In this document: piece by piece, positions 41,101 to 54,476 of the stretch
How the letters are laid out: each line of letters opens with the position of its first letter
Position numbering within the stretch: the stretch's first letter is position 1
From: Primula veris
Lineage: Eukaryota; Streptophyta; Magnoliopsida; Ericales; Primulaceae
Assembly: GCA_963682055.1 (NCBI GenBank)
Contig: OY821745.1
Location: 27,401,342 to 27,465,341, forward strand
Length of the DNA stretch: 64,000 bases
Direction of reading: 5' to 3'
The notes under the pieces: generated by a model
Told to the model about the DNA's origin: nothing
Databases searched by the model: none
The model's input: the letters and a program-made list of their open reading frames with translations, nothing else
Made by a program: the position numbers and the translations under genes

Positions 41101-42546
41101 AGGCGAGGCTTGTAGAAAAAGGTTTTAGACAAACTGAAGGTGTCGACTATTTCGACACCTATGCCCCTATCTCCAGGAAGACGTCAATCCGGATAGTCAT
41201 TGCTCTCGCGGCACTGTTCGATCTAGAAATACATCAAATGGATGTTAAAACGGCGTTCTTGAATGGTGTACTGGAAGAGGAAATTTACATAGAACAACCA
41301 GAAGGGTTTGTGGTTCCAGTTAAAGCGCACAAGGTGTGTAAACTTGTGAAATCCTTATATGGACTTAAACAAGCACCTAAACAGTGGCACGAAAAATTTG
41401 ATAGAGTGATGCTATCAAACGGTTTTCGAATGAACGAGTGTGACAAATGCGTCTACGTAAAAGGAAATGAAAAGGACTACGTGGTAGTATGCCTCTACGT
41501 AGATGACATGATTATAATAGGGAGTATTGATAACATGAACTCCACTAAGAGAATGTTGTCACAAAAATTCGAGATGAAAGACTTGGGTGTCGCTGATGTT
41601 ATACTTGGTATGAAAATTACCAAGACATCAGACAGATATGCGTTATCTCAAACTCACTATGTCAAGCAGATGCTTGACAAATTTGATATAGATAGTAGAG
41701 CTACATCCAGAACTCCGATAGAGATCTCAACCACCTTGAAAAAGAATTTTGGGGAGAGTGTGAGACAATTGGAATACTCTCGAATAATAGGCAGTCTGAT
41801 GTATCTCATGAACTGTACTAGACCAGACATAGCCAACTCAGTGAGTAGACTGAGTAGATACACCAGTAATCCCAATGAGGAACACTGGAAGGCCATCATG
41901 AGACTTCTCAGATACATGAGATACACAGCCGACCGAGGGTTGCATTATACCAGATGTCCAGCTGTACTGAAAGGGTATTCTGATACAAACTGGATCTCGG
42001 ATTCCAATAGTACACGATCCACTAGCGGATATGTGTTTGTGATGGGAGGAGCAGCTGTCTCATGGAGATCATCCAAGCAGACCTGCATAGCTAGATCAAC
42101 TATGGAATCCGAGTTCATAGCATTGGATCTAGCAACAGAAGAGGCTGACTGGCTGAGAAGCTTTCTGGAAGGAATTCCAATGTGGCCGAAACCTTTCCCA
42201 GCAATAAGCATGCACTGCGATAGTCAGTCGGCTATTGGGCGGGCGCAGGATCATATGTATAATGGAAAGTCCCGACATATTCGTCGAAGACAAATCCGTA
42301 AGAGAATTGTTAGCTAACGGTGTGGTGTCATTAGATTTTGTGAGATCTAAAGAAAATATAGCGGATCTATTTACAAAAGGCTTGACTCAGGTAGGAGTTG
42401 AAGTTTCATCGAGGGGAATGGGGTTGAAGCCCATCAAACTGGAAACCTCCTCAGAGGCAACCCAACCCGAACTGGATTCTCCAGCCTCGGGTTCAACGGG
42501 AAAACCGAACTGTGGGGGTGACCGAACAAAACACTCGGGAACTTAA
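38158..42546 (+). pseudogene. Copia-2 gag-pol, multiply broken
   Basis: Begins MTNEDQTTTVPSG, then a frameshift in a G run (about 38251-38259) leads into an Ala-rich segment and gag. TAA at 38618-38620 splits gag. The zinc knuckle CFVCNKPGHRAADC is near 39160-39205. A C/A homopolymer run (39229-39251) causes another frameshift. Protease (DTGATSHICAS near 39405), integrase (DVCD, SDRGGEY, NGVVERKN) and reverse transcriptase (YVDDM near 41500) follow, with TAA at 40827-40829 and TAG at 40974-40976 between integrase and RT. RNase H ([18 protein letters not shown]) runs into a last frameshift near 42290, after which VRSKENIADLFTKGL is in another frame. Not functional as it stands. Confidence 0.92.
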
Positions 42547-43022
42547 GTTCCCAGCCCATTTTTAGGATGAAAGAGTGATAGACCTAGACCATCTTAAGGG
42601 TGAGCATGAGGCTCTTAATGAAAACAAGTATCTCGAAGGTCGAGAGGGGTGAGTCAGGACACCCTTGACTTGAAATCACCTTTGACGAGTGTGTATGGCC
42701 GATACTATGTGATGAGCCATGGGCAAAATCACTAGAGCACTCGGTTGAATTTTGCCAAGGCAGTCCACGGCCAAATATGGACAACAACCAAAGGGCTTAG
42801 TAAGTGGTGTAGAGAGGACATTGTGTGCGCATTACCCTGGTATGCACAAACGCTAAAGGGTTCAAGGCTTAAAGGCTACCCAATAGTAACATATCAGATT
42901 TTACGTCACTATGGCAGGTTCAAGGCGCGCGCTACCTGTCCTTATGCAGTGAATTCTTGCGGTTCTCTCGTATGCATTTAGGAGCATTTTTATTTTCAGC
43001 CAATTGCATTCATGTGGGGGAT

Positions 43023-44480
43023 TGTTGGAAAAACATGTGAAAAACATGGGTGTTTTCGAATGGTCACTGGACCAACTTTGAGTCATTATTTCATGTAACA
43101 GCGCTGAGTTTTTTATACCGTACTCAACGTGTTTGAGTAGCCCGTGTGACGAGTTTCGTAATGGTATATCACATGACTTATTCGGAGAATGGATGTGAAT
43201 ACAAAATGGCTTCAAAGTTGGTGTCTCGAAAGCTCAAATCTGGAAAAACCGAAATGGTAAAGGAAAACCATTTAGTATAATCCCATATTGGAAGATTAAG
43301 AGTTAATTTTACAATATATATACCATACCAACCCATGTAGTTATTAAACTAACATGTCCACATACACCTAAGAGTATTAGTGTGTACCACACACGCGCGC
43401 TCGCTCGTGTCTCGTGTCTCGGGTCTCGGGTCATGGGCACGGGCTTGGGCTTGGGCTTGGGCTTGGGCTTGGGCTTGGACTTGGGATTTGGGATTTGGGA
43501 TTTGGGATTTGGGGAATGGGGAATGTCTCGGGTCTCGGGTCTTGGGTCTTGGATTTTGGGTCCAAACCCGAATAGTGAGTTTTGTATAAAATACAAAAGC
43601 AATCCCTAGAGTTTCCAGAAACAGAAACGCCAGCAATGAATGAGATTAAATGCTGCAGTTTCAGAATTTGATTGAGCGGATTCTGGGGGTGTAACTCCCA
43701 GAATTAATGACCAACATTTATGGCTGCGGTTTCATTAGAGGCTATAAAAGGCAGCCATCCCCCTCTCATTTCAACAGACCAGAACACACAACTCACAGTA
43801 TAGCATACACATTAGAGAGAGAGAACTGCATCACCAACAGCTCGATCTGTGGTTCGGTGCCGGTTTCCATACGAGCCACTCAGTGACAAGAGTTGTTCCT
43901 TAGGAACAAAGTCCCGAAACCAGAAAGCTCTAAAGGTGGTTCGGGAAATATTGTTTAAGGAAAACTGTCCAGCAGTTGCCTCTCTTTTTTATTTCAGTAC
44001 CTTTAATTTTCGGTTCTTTCATTTCAGTATTGTTTTACATTCTGTATTTTATTTTCTGTACTGTTTACTTTCTGTCTTTATTTTCCAGTACCTTTAGTTT
44101 TCTGTAATTTCAATTCAGTACTTTCCTATTCTGTAATTTCCAATTCTATAATTTACTTTTCTGTATTTACAGAAACAGTGCAGCAGTTTAGTAATTATAC
44201 TATTCTGTCTGGCAGTTTCTTTAATTGTCAAAACAGTCCAGCAGTTAGTAATTATACTATTCTGTCTGACAGTTTCAAACAATTACAATTCAGTCCAACA
44301 GTTTAATAATTTATATTAATCTGTCTGGATTTTTAATTAGTGTATTTTTAATTCTGTACGAGTCAGGAATTGTAATTCATATTCCAATTGTGAGAAATAA
44401 AGTGTTATTTCCATTGCGTTCCTGTCTTTTAATTTATTGTCCTTTCAATTATTGTTTTCGAAATAGTACCAAAATCAACA
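43023..44480 (+). repeat. Copia-2 3' LTR
   Basis: 121 bp longer than the 5' LTR. Extra sequence includes a block near 43280-43320, a longer GGGCTT/GGGATTT run (43440-43515) and a short insert near 44355. Confidence 0.92.
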
Positions 44481-47370
44481 AAATTTACCTTTACTCCAAG
44501 GCTTGTTTGGTTGCCCCTTTTGTACCATTTTCTTTTAGCCTTTCTCAAGAATAAGTACAAATTTTGGTTTATAATTTTGGTTCTATTGTTTATTTGGTGC
44601 AAATTGCTAAAAAATTAAGCTACATTAATCTAGTTTTTTTTTTTTTTGTAAAACTAATAGTGATGTTTGTAATATAAACCGGAAATTTGGACATAACAGA
44701 AAGAATGCAAAAAAATTGTTTTATTGCAAAGATTAAATAGAAGAAACATAAATTAAATAGACCGCAATGGAAATTATAGAACCTAGCTGAAAAGTAACAA
44801 GCATAAAATACAGAAAGTAAAAAGATCGGAGACAAAATTGCAGAAATAGTAAAGGGGTTCTAGATTTAATCTTATAGTACAAGTCCAGTGTTCAATAAAG
44901 CGCTCTTATAACCCCAATTTCCCCGCCACCTTCTAAGGTACAATGTCTAGCTGCTCACTGTAAAACGGCGGTACTTAGTTTGATAATAACACGAAAAATC
45001 ATGTTCATTCATTTTACCCTGTCTTGCTAGTAGAGTATATTGTTAACAAAGTTGTACTTGCAGCTTACAATCTTTAAAGCAGGAAATGAACCGATACTCT
45101 TTATTTTTCCAGTGTCTCCTACTACTGTCACAGATGTCAAAAGAAATGGCTGGAGAAAAAGCCGATCTAGAGAGACTGTATGAAGCGGTTGATGTCTTGC
45201 TTTACTTACAGGTGGACTTACAAAAATACCATAAAAGATAAACATAATATTTACATTATTACATAACAGCTCTTTTACAGGTTTTCTATACTGTTGCAGA
45301 ACTCTAAAAATGGTGGATTTTCTACTTGGGAGCCCCCAGTTTCTCTATCGTATTTGGAGGTATCTTCTTTTTAATTAATCTAACTTCGTTTTGCAAATTC
45401 TTTAGAAAATGTTGTGCTGAATTTACATTGTTTAACAAAACAACACACATCTTAAGTGAAGAACACATCACACACGGAAACATAAAAATAAAGAAGATGT
45501 ATATGTATGCTATACCAGAATCAACATTTATGCCTCTTGAACTCATAAAAAATCGCCAATTAATATGAATAAGGAGTGAGACCTTTTTTTCCCTTTACCA
45601 GGTTTTGAATCCTTCAGATATCTTTGCTGACATTATCGTCGAAAAAGAGTAAGGCCTTCTTCCATTTTTGAGTTGTTGTCCGGTAATCATTTACTTCTAG
45701 TATTTGATATTATCGATATAGGAATGTGGAGTGCACTGCGTCTGTTGTTCAAGCTCTTGTAGCATTCAAACTTCTGTACCCAGGTTACCGAGGAATGGAA
45801 ATTCAAATCTGTATAGTGAAAGCAATACGCTATCTCGAGGAAACACAACGGCCAAACGGTTCTTGGTAATACATAAACTTCTTAGTGTCTAAAAACTATT
45901 TTATGATTTCAACTTATTTACCAACCTTGGTTCGTTTAGAAAATCTTAACTATTAATACCGACTTTGACATTTGATCTCCCATTTTCAGTTGACTTTCAA
46001 ATCTAGTTATGAGAATTAGGTGAGAGAAGCAGAGGACTGTAGTTTCCCTCATTTCGACAAAAAAATGATAAAAACGCAATTATTTACCATGTTTTCTTAT
46101 AGCACTGTATAGAAATAAAATTCCGGCCCTTCTGATTTTACTTTCATGAGTCGCCATGTATCTTTTAAAGTCGATAGGAAATTATCACATCACATAACAT
46201 CTTGTAAGTTGCGCCAAATTCAGTCACAAATATACCCTGAAAAGGGTTGGCCCTGAGCTTTCCGGCACCTATGATGACCAACTTAAGTTTTTGCTACCTA
46301 ATTTTTTCTACATACAGTAAAAAAAAAATATTAGCCTATTTGTTTATAAGATAGAATTAATTTAATAGCAAAAATGAAGTTAGTGTGTTTCGTACCCAAC
46401 TTAGTACATTTAGTAATGACATTAAGGGCACTGTTTCCATTGATTTAGTCTACCACACTCTTGAGAATAGACAGCCGTTGTGCAGCTGTGCATATATATA
46501 AATATACAAAAAATACTTAATTGGATATTCATATACTTTGAACAGTTAACTTTTTTTTGCGCCTTAATTTTGTTACGACCTAATGGGTTGGGTCACTTGC
46601 CTTCCCCTGGGGCTGAACCTGCCGCCATACAGTAACCGAAAATAAACATAAATTGAGCTCAACTACGTATGATGTTACAGGTATGGTTATTGGGAAATTT
46701 GCTTCAACTACGGCACATCATTTGCGCTACGAGGCTTAGCTAGTGCTGGAAAAACATACGAAAACTGTGAGGTTATTCGTAAAGGCGTCGAGTTTTTGTT
46801 ATCAGCACAAAATGAAGAAGGGGGGTGGGGTGAAAGCCTCGAGTCATGCCCTTCCATGGTAAATCTCGCAAACCATGTATACACTTGTTACATTTGATTA
46901 ACAACTTGTAACGGTGTTTTCTCTTGAACTAATGTCTTGCCTTCCTAGGATACACTAATTTACAATGTATACGGAGAATAAAACATAAAAGATCAGCTGA
47001 TTTTAGAAACATTTGTCAAACAGAAATATCAACCGTTGGAAGGATATAGGACGAACCTTGTGCAAACATCATGGTCTATGTTGGGTCTTCTTCATGCAGG
47101 GCAGGTTTGTTAGATCCACTTTTGAAATACGAAACCGCCTCTGAAGTTTGCTGAGCTAAAAAACCGTGAATAGCTTTAATTTTCTAAGATTATTCATTTA
47201 GGCTTCTGTTTTTTAGGCCTATATGAACAAAGATAGAGGCACAAATCTACTAGTGATTGAACTTTTTTTGCTCACTTTACTAGGCCGAAAGAGATCCGAT
47301 CCCATTACATAAAGCAGCAAAGCTTCTAATTTACAATCAAATGACTGACGGTGATTTTCAACAACAGGTA

Positions 47371-47925
47371 GGGCTGTACATAAACCGAACCAAACCGATC
47401 AAACCGATCGAACCAAACTAAACAGATTAGTAATTGGTTTGATTCGGTTTGAAATTTGATAAACCAATTTTATTGGTTCGGTTTGCGGTTTTAGTAGTTT
47501 TCAAACCGAACCGAACCGTTTATTTTTATACATATATAAAATATATATAATTATTTATATATATACTTCAATAAGTTGATATATGATGTTTTGTTTGTTA
47601 TTTTTAGTTATCAATAATATATTTTGTTAAATTATTTGTAAATTTACTTATTGTTCGACTTTTGGTTCAAAGTTTGAAATGAAATATAAGCGAAAACTTT
47701 ACGAAACTAATATAATTTTGAATATTGTGTTTTTTATTTATTAAAGCTCAAACCGACCGAACCAAACCGATTATAATTGGTTTGGTTTGGTTTGGTTTGG
47801 TTTGGTTCGGTTCAGTTCCGATAATTTTTTGTGTCAAAACCGAGCCCAACCGAACCGATTGTTTTTTATTGGTTTGGTTCGTATTTTACTCAAAAACCGA
47901 GCCCAACCAAACCGCGAACACCCCT
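47371..47925. mobile_element. hAT-like MITE, 555 bp, at the e16 splice donor of the OSC pseudogene
   Basis: The ends are GGGCTGTACA on the left and, on the other strand, AGGGGTGTTCGCGG; internal AAACCGAACC-type repeats occur in both orientations. The flanks AACAGGTA (47363-47370) and AACATGTA (47926-47933) are an 8-bp duplication with one change. It spans the exon end AACAG and intron start GTA. Copy A lacks it at the same site (7140-7141), proving insertion after the duplication. Confidence 0.85.
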
Positions 47926-48166
47926 AACATGTAGTAAAATGTTTTAATTGAACAAACCTTTTAAGATTTATTATTTTCTTGCCTGGACATTTCAATTTGG
48001 CTACTGTAAAGTTTATGAAAAGTGTTTCTCTTATAACAATGATCAGGAAATCATGGGCGTCTTCATGAAAAACTGCATGTTATATTATGCACAATACAGG
48101 AATGTATTTCCATCAATGGCCCTTGCGGAGTATTATAAACGTCTTTGGTCATCATCTGAGAATTAG

Positions 48167-48717
48167 GATCTGAATCTCGATCCAAAAAAATTATGTGTTC
48201 GTATACATACTTGAAAGATTAAAAATAATAAACCACTGAAAATTAGCATATTGGTGGTAAGTGGTAACATGTAATAACGATACGTAGTATATATCTAGTA
48301 ACAAATGAATGACAATAGTGCATGTTTTGTATAAATAAATAAAGGGACCGGAACTCAGTTCGCTACATTTTGGTCAATTTATGTATGCACGGTGGTCACA
48401 TTGTTTGGTTATTAAACTTAGCAAGACACTGTTTACCATCAAATTAACAACAAGAGGCGCGGCACATAACAGGGGTTGTCACGACAACCCTGCAATTTAT
48501 AAAAAAATAAAATAAAATTTGTAACACTTTTCAAAGTAATTTATAAATTAATTATTCTGACACCCTTCAATATTTTTTTATTATAACCCTTTTCAAAATT
48601 ATATATTATTTTGTCAATTTTCTACTAGTAATTTTCATATTACTAGTTAGTAAATAGTAAATATAGCCATTTGCAAGTAATTTCACATGGTGTGTTAGGG
48701 ACACATGTTAAAACATG
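48167..48717. other. 3' flank of the OSC pseudogene
   Basis: The first 250 bp align with the flank of copy A (7381-7800), including ATGTGTTCGTATACATACTTG; the rest is AT-rich with no gene. Confidence 0.6.
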
Positions 48718-48722
48718 GTAGG

Positions 48723-48948
48723 TGTTGTGAGTCTTATTAACTCAATATAAATATGTATATAGTAGATATAGAGAGAATGTAGAGAGAGAGAAAAAGAGGA
48801 TTCTTTATTTATTAATAAGTGATAGAGAGATACATCAAGAGACCTCTGAACCTCTTTATATAATAGAAGATATGGTTACATATGCTAGAAAAGTCTAAGA
48901 TAAGCTCAATAGAGTAAGACAGAACATGGCCAATAATATCCTAAAAAA
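48723..48948 (-). repeat. Left LTR of the decayed element
   Basis: About 226 bp, alignable with 54271-54476 over most of its length despite many changes. Confidence 0.75.
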
Positions 48949-49444
48949 CTCCCCTTTTGCACGTCTTAATTTATTCGTTTTCATGCTGTCGATCTGAGTC
49001 GAGTTCATTCGCAGTGCTAAACACATAAAAACTTAGGACCGGAAAACCCAGTGTGGGACAAAACCGGTACATAGGAGAAACTGTGTAGCCGAATGATATA
49101 GGCTGAAATATCATGTAAGTAACTAACCACAAAACAGTGTGCCTCATCAAAACCTTGTCATAGCAAACACAATGGAAAAATCTCTGATCGAATGAAAAAG
49201 AGTGCAACAGTGGTAGTAGCAGGGAATTAACCACAAAACAGATGCCTCATCAAAACTTTGCTAGAGTAAACCCAGTGGAAAAAACCTCTAGTCGAAGGAC
49301 AAAAGAGTAAACAGTGGTAAGAAGTATACAACAGGATACTCTCCCTAATATCGGCAATCTTAAGTAAGATATGATGGAACGTGTCTCGCTAAAAACATTG
49401 TCAAGGAAAACCCAGTAGGAAAAAACCTTGGTCTAAGGACAAAA

Positions 49445-49725
49445 AGAGTACACGAGCATGCGACTGGATGCTTCCCCTCACTTGCATACGACATGGTGCG
49501 AGGATTTCGACTAAGTAGTAATTAGTGCAATAAGCATTCACCTGGATGCTCCCCCTCACTTACACATGACTAGATGCAAGGATTTCATATTTCAAGAAAG
49601 AGTACGAGCATTCGACTGGATGCTTCATTTACTTGCACACGACTCGATACAAGAAAATCTAACGAGAAATAGAACGAGCATTCAGCTGGATGCTCTTAAA
49701 CTTCATATGTGAAGATTTATTTCGG
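49445..49725. repeat. Degenerate tandem repeat inside the decayed LTR element
   Basis: GAGCAT-CGACTGGATGCT followed by CTCACTTGCAC-ACGAC recurs about four times at roughly 70-80-bp spacing near 49454, 49534, 49604 and 49675. It lies near the element's 3' end, where tandem repeats often form. Confidence 0.6.
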
Positions 49726-52700
49726 CAAGAAATGCTAAATAGCATAATCTAGTCATGTCTCTCTTGATCAATAACAACAAGTTGTCCTCAAATAAGACAC
49801 GTGTTTTATCTGGATCGTGAGACAGAGCATATGTAACTCAAATATGGCTAATACTAGCTCGAACCCATATACACTCTCTAGTCGTCTCATAGAGCACGAG
49901 TAGATCAGAGTGATTCGTTTGCAGTCATTCCAAGACCTCTAAGATATCGCCTTATTCCTAATGGTAAAGACGGACCATGTTAGAAATATCCCTTATGCGG
50001 GTTTGATTAATAACCGGCATCGGTATAACTGAAAAAAAAGGTTGCGTTAATTCGAGTACCGAAGGGGGTAGGTCTACTCAATGACGCAAATGGGATAAAC
50101 AAGCCCACTTCCAAAATTACCATAAGGTAAATGAATATGTCTTTAGTGCCATTTCGGTGCAGCGTGTTAGTGCGATACTGTGTTGAGCTATACCATTCAC
50201 AGCAGATGAGATGTTCGTCCTAGCACATTAGACCAAACACAATGATGCGCTTATTGTACTTAGATATGAACATCATGGTTCAATATCTCTTCATCATCTC
50301 ATCAGAGACGGACCGGATCTATATCAATGTCTAGTGATCAAACGATCATGGGAGAATCTGACGACTTAGCGTCATGATGACTAAACCGTCATAACACCTT
50401 ATGTGTGTAGTCTGAATCATGGACTTGATTCAATCTTTACAGGACTCAATCATCAGGTCGAGTCACTACAGTGTCTTTCCAAGATCCTTCATCTCGAAGG
50501 CAAATCCAAAATTGGATCGCGTAATAAAACACGCAAGGGCATAAAACGTGTTTCTACATATCCCAGGCCGATCAAGTAATCACTTAAGTGGGATACCACC
50601 TCCGCTCGGATTTTATAATCCATATAGTGAATGTCTCAGTTAATTGAGAACATGTTCCGTAGTCAGGAACTACTTGATTCAAGCACATGAAGTCACACAG
50701 GGACATTCATCTACATCTCTTTGTCTAAATCACCATAGAGATAAAACATGACCACATTCATAGATGCATACTCAGTTTTCTGGAAACTACTAAACTGAAT
50801 AAGTAGTGGAACATATAACGTCCATTACGAGGAAACGAGTCATCTCGTAATCAATTCCAATGTGTGAGAGAAGCCTTGTGCTACTATGTGAGCATTCTAT
50901 AATCTCATTATTCTCATCACTCTTCCTTATGAATAACCAAATAAACAAACTCGTTTAACATTGGTGGTGTTGGAACTACAGGTCCGAACACATTTTCGCT
51001 AAGGAGTCTACTTGGATTGCAAGTTTCCATTAGGCCAGTCTATTCTACGTTGATTTCAGGCAATGGTGCATGGTTCCCTATCATAATTTGCTCATATTAT
51101 CAGTCATCACCAAATATATGAACAATTAATCAATGACTGTCTCGTTTCGCTTCAATATCGTCTAAGATATCATGATCGACAGATATTTCAAGATTATCAG
51201 GATGAGGAGGAATCACACATCTCCTAGATCCTTTATAATCTCGTACGACAAACGAATTTCAGTTCACCTCACCAGGGGCTGAACAAATTAAGAACCAGTC
51301 AACTTCCTCCTATCTTGGGAAGGATGACAGACTGACGGCCGACGGAAGCGTCTTTTGCTTGGCAGGTTCGGCATTACCAAGTCGACTAAACTTTTCAGGA
51401 TAAACCGGATTATGAGCCATCAATTTAATGATAAGGCTAAGAGTTGGAAAGTGCTGCATTTATGTGGACAAAATACACATGTGACCGTGTTGTCGATGCA
51501 TCAACCATAACCATATATTTAATGGTCCGTCTTATGGTTGGATAAGTTCACAATAACTTCTTCAATTTTTTACAAGAATTCTACGAATCCATTTTTTGAT
51601 CTTTATACATACTGATCTTTTAAAGAGAGCATTAGTGGCATGGATTTCGGATCAATCACGAAATATATCCTCAAAAAGAATCCAAATGCGATGCGATTAT
51701 AAATCAAGCATCGTGATTTGACCCGGGAATATCTCATCCGGTCAATGCCACAATATCAAAATGCTCTTATCAATCGACGACAGACGAATGATAGTTCAGA
51801 CAATCATGTATTAGCATCTAAATCCTTTATCAGTCGACGACAGACGATAAGGTAACTTTAAAAGCTATAAAAAATGTGTTAGCAACCACTTGAAAGACAT
51901 TTCAACTCCTCTAAAATACGTTTTTAGTCGTATTGAATAGAGGCTATGTAAAGAAATTTCAATTCTTTCATGAGCTATTACCAGATAACACTGGTTTTCT
52001 CAAATATTTTATAACTCAACAAGGTACGACATGACCTACATGAGTATAAGACCTCATATTTGACAACTCAATTTGGTTTTACCAAAGATTTTGATTTGTA
52101 ACGACATGTCCAGAATTGTTGTCAATGAGTACTCTTTTAGGCAAGTAGTTGGGGAAATTATGTGGTACACTGTTACCCACTATTTCCAGAAAATCAACTA
52201 TACCACAAGTATTGCCTAAAGTTTTATAATTTAAAGTTTGGTCACATTTGTCAAAAAAATTTGCTCAAAACACTTTAAATTATTTCGAGAAATTTCGTAA
52301 ACAGGCAAAACATAATCCAAAAGTATGTTCAAATGGAAAAATCATAATCCAAATGGAAAAACGTAATCCAGATGAGCGGAAAAAATGCTCAATGATTTAT
52401 CATAATCAATAACGAAAGATACCAAACTCATTTGCGCCACAAAATCGGGGATCTCAAGAGTTTCCTTCCAATTAACTTTAACCACATTAGTATCGGCTTT
52501 TCCACCTTTATAATAGTTTTGAACTATTTAAGGAGTAACCGTGCAGGACATTTGTCTTTATAGCACAGAGTTGGCTCCTTGAGCATTATCTTGGCTAGGC
52601 GATCGTCGGGATCGTGACAGTTCGAGACAAATAACACTTATGTCGGTTCTTGATTCGTGGAAAAAAATGTCCACGAAGAGCATTAATATCAGGCAAACAA

Positions 52701-54270
52701 TTCGCCTTTGACCCAATAGGATTAAACCTGCTCATCGGGGCATTTTCTCATCCACAAACAGATTGGCGATGAAGGAACATTATGAATATAAATTCACGAT
52801 ACTACTTATGGAATACAATTTCCAATCTAATATTTTGGTGAAAGATCGCTCCAATATGTCAATTTCAGACTATTTTTTCACCATAGACGTCATCATGTCT
52901 AAAATGTGGCGGCAGAATAAATCGACGTCTTAGCCTTCATCTTATGAGTAACAAAAGACTCGTGTTTTACTCATCCAAAATGGCATCCAAAAAAAAATTG
53001 GGCATCACATGCTCACACATCAGGATGACTAACATGTGGTGACGGAATAACGTCATTGTTTAAACTATCATTTCGCAAGTATGCTTTGCGATTTCCTCAT
53101 CATAGATGACATCTCACTTTTGATGGGAGTTCTGGATTAGTTATCATATAAAACGACTAGTTTATATGTTTATGGTTTGCACAAACACAAACTTTATTTC
53201 GAAACGACAGGTTCGAAAACACTAGTTTTGCTTTTCAAGTGAACTGCTTCTCATTGATCGAATGGCATGTCGATACTGAGACACAAATTCGGCGAAACAT
53301 ACATCACTATATAAACACACTCGGAGAAATTATTATTTAGTCAACCCTTTTCGGTAGCTCTACTTGAACACAACCAGGAAAGACGGTGAGGGTGGAGGCC
53401 ACGAATACCACTTAAAACCCGACCTGTTTAGGATAGGAACTATCCGCCTATATCTTTCCTAGACATCGTATCCAAATAGGTGAGCCTAGTTGGAGAAGGT
53501 TCATAATCTTTTCAACTTAAATGTGAAAATATATGATTTCGCAAATTAACATATTGTACACATGAGATTAACAAGTATTACATGACATATTATGTAGTAT
53601 TATATATACATGGCAGTGAGTATTACATGACAATATAAACTAATTCAATTAACATGTAAGTAATTACTACACTTAAGCAAACATATATACTCATCCGCAT
53701 ACAATTAATATACTAGGGGTTCACAATGTAATTACAGTAAACTCTTCAGTTTTTAATAGATATTACATGGCAAGTCCTAAAATTTAGGTGTGTTTCAGTT
53801 TAGTCCCTAGTTTTTTTTTATATATATAATTAACATGTATGGTTTTGCATGTTTATATACTAGCAATTTACATCACATGCAATATGACAGTAGCAACCCA
53901 TAATTTGTACATGATTGTCTTATTCACTCTGGACTTCATGTACTTGTAACTCAATAGTTTCACACACATGTAGTATGGGATATTAGTCAACACCACTACT
54001 GTAAATAAAGGGTACGGTTTAACTAGCAATTCAGCGTTTTTTGTTTGTACCGACTATTGTCTAATAAATAAATGTGTGCATGCAGTTTCCTACTGTTGCA
54101 CTAATATATTATGCACCGTACCCCGCGTATTTTGTATAAGGTCGAAATGAACCCAATAAAACTCGGATAAAACTTAAGATTTATAAATACTCAATATCCA
54201 TTCGTTTACCCAAAATCTTCAATATCCGCGAGCATATATCTTATTCTCCGCGAGCAAAGTGCCGATAACG

Positions 54271-54476
54271 TGTTGTGTGACATATTAGCTCGGTATATAT
54301 ATGTATATAGTAGATATAGAGATACAACAAGACGGTTCTTTATTCATTAATAAGAGAGATAAATCAAGAAAACTCTGACGCTCTTTATATAATAGAGGAT
54401 AAGGTTACATATGCTAGAAAAGACCAAGATAGGTCCAATAGAGTAAGGCTAAGATGACCAATAATATACTACAAAA
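54271..54476 (-). repeat. Right LTR of the decayed element
   Basis: About 206 bp; starts TGTTGTG like the left copy. Confidence 0.75.

Larger units (their letters stand above)
36475..44480 (+). mobile_element. Ty1/copia element, 8 kb, in intron 9 of the OSC pseudogene
   Basis: Long LTRs (36475-37811, 1337 bp; 43023-44480, 1458 bp) and a 5-bp duplication AAATT (36470-36474, 44481-44485). A purine tract GTGGGGGA precedes the 3' LTR. The LTRs differ by several percent plus indels, so it is older than the other two intact insertions. I do not see the usual iMet primer site after the 5' LTR. All copia domains are present but the frame is broken in several places. Confidence 0.94.
31018..48166 (+). 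pseudogene. Oxidosqualene cyclase pseudogene, copy B, interrupted by two copia elements
   Basis: Exons on the family's usual scheme: e1 31018-31225, e5 31460-31626 (MWCYSRS, cf. the family's MWCYCR motif), e6 31974-32162, e7 35900-36013, e8 36129-36248, e9 36340-36462, e10 45113-45211, e11 45300-45359, e12 45602-45648, e13 45722-45865, e14 46681-46858, e15 47024-47104, e16 47284-47367, e17 48047-48166. Lesions: a frameshift (2 bases short) in the GAGA stretch near 31126-31135 with TGA at 31138; the exons for roughly residues 70-255 are absent between 31226 and 31459; TGA at 36400-36402 in e9 where copy A has TGG. The active-site motif reads DSTAE rather than DCTAE. e10-e17 are open and very similar to copy A. 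Copia elements lie in introns 6 and 9. Confidence 0.93.
48723..54476 (-). mobile_element. Decayed LTR retrotransposon, probably copia, minus strand
   Basis: Two diverged repeats, 48723-48948 and 54271-54476, share blocks such as CTCTTTATATAATAGA and GGTTACATATGCTAGAAAAG. They are flanked by GTAGG and GTACG, a 5-bp duplication with one change. On the minus strand the right repeat ends CACAACA followed by CGTTATCGGCAC, a pattern known just inside 5' LTRs of some plant copia elements, and the left repeat is preceded by a purine tract (GCAAAAGGGGAG). The interior has no open frame; faint gag-like remnants lie on the minus strand near 52400-52700. Orientation and family are inferred. Confidence 0.7.

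Noticed and set aside
43309..43636. Overlapping frames with Pro-Lys or Gly-Leu repeats in the Copia-2 3' LTR
   Set aside because: They arise from the GGGCTT/GGGATTT repeat read in several frames on both strands.
47725..47934. Frame with repeated WFGLVWFG residues
   Set aside because: It is a translation of the GGTTTGGTTTGG repeat inside the hAT-like MITE.
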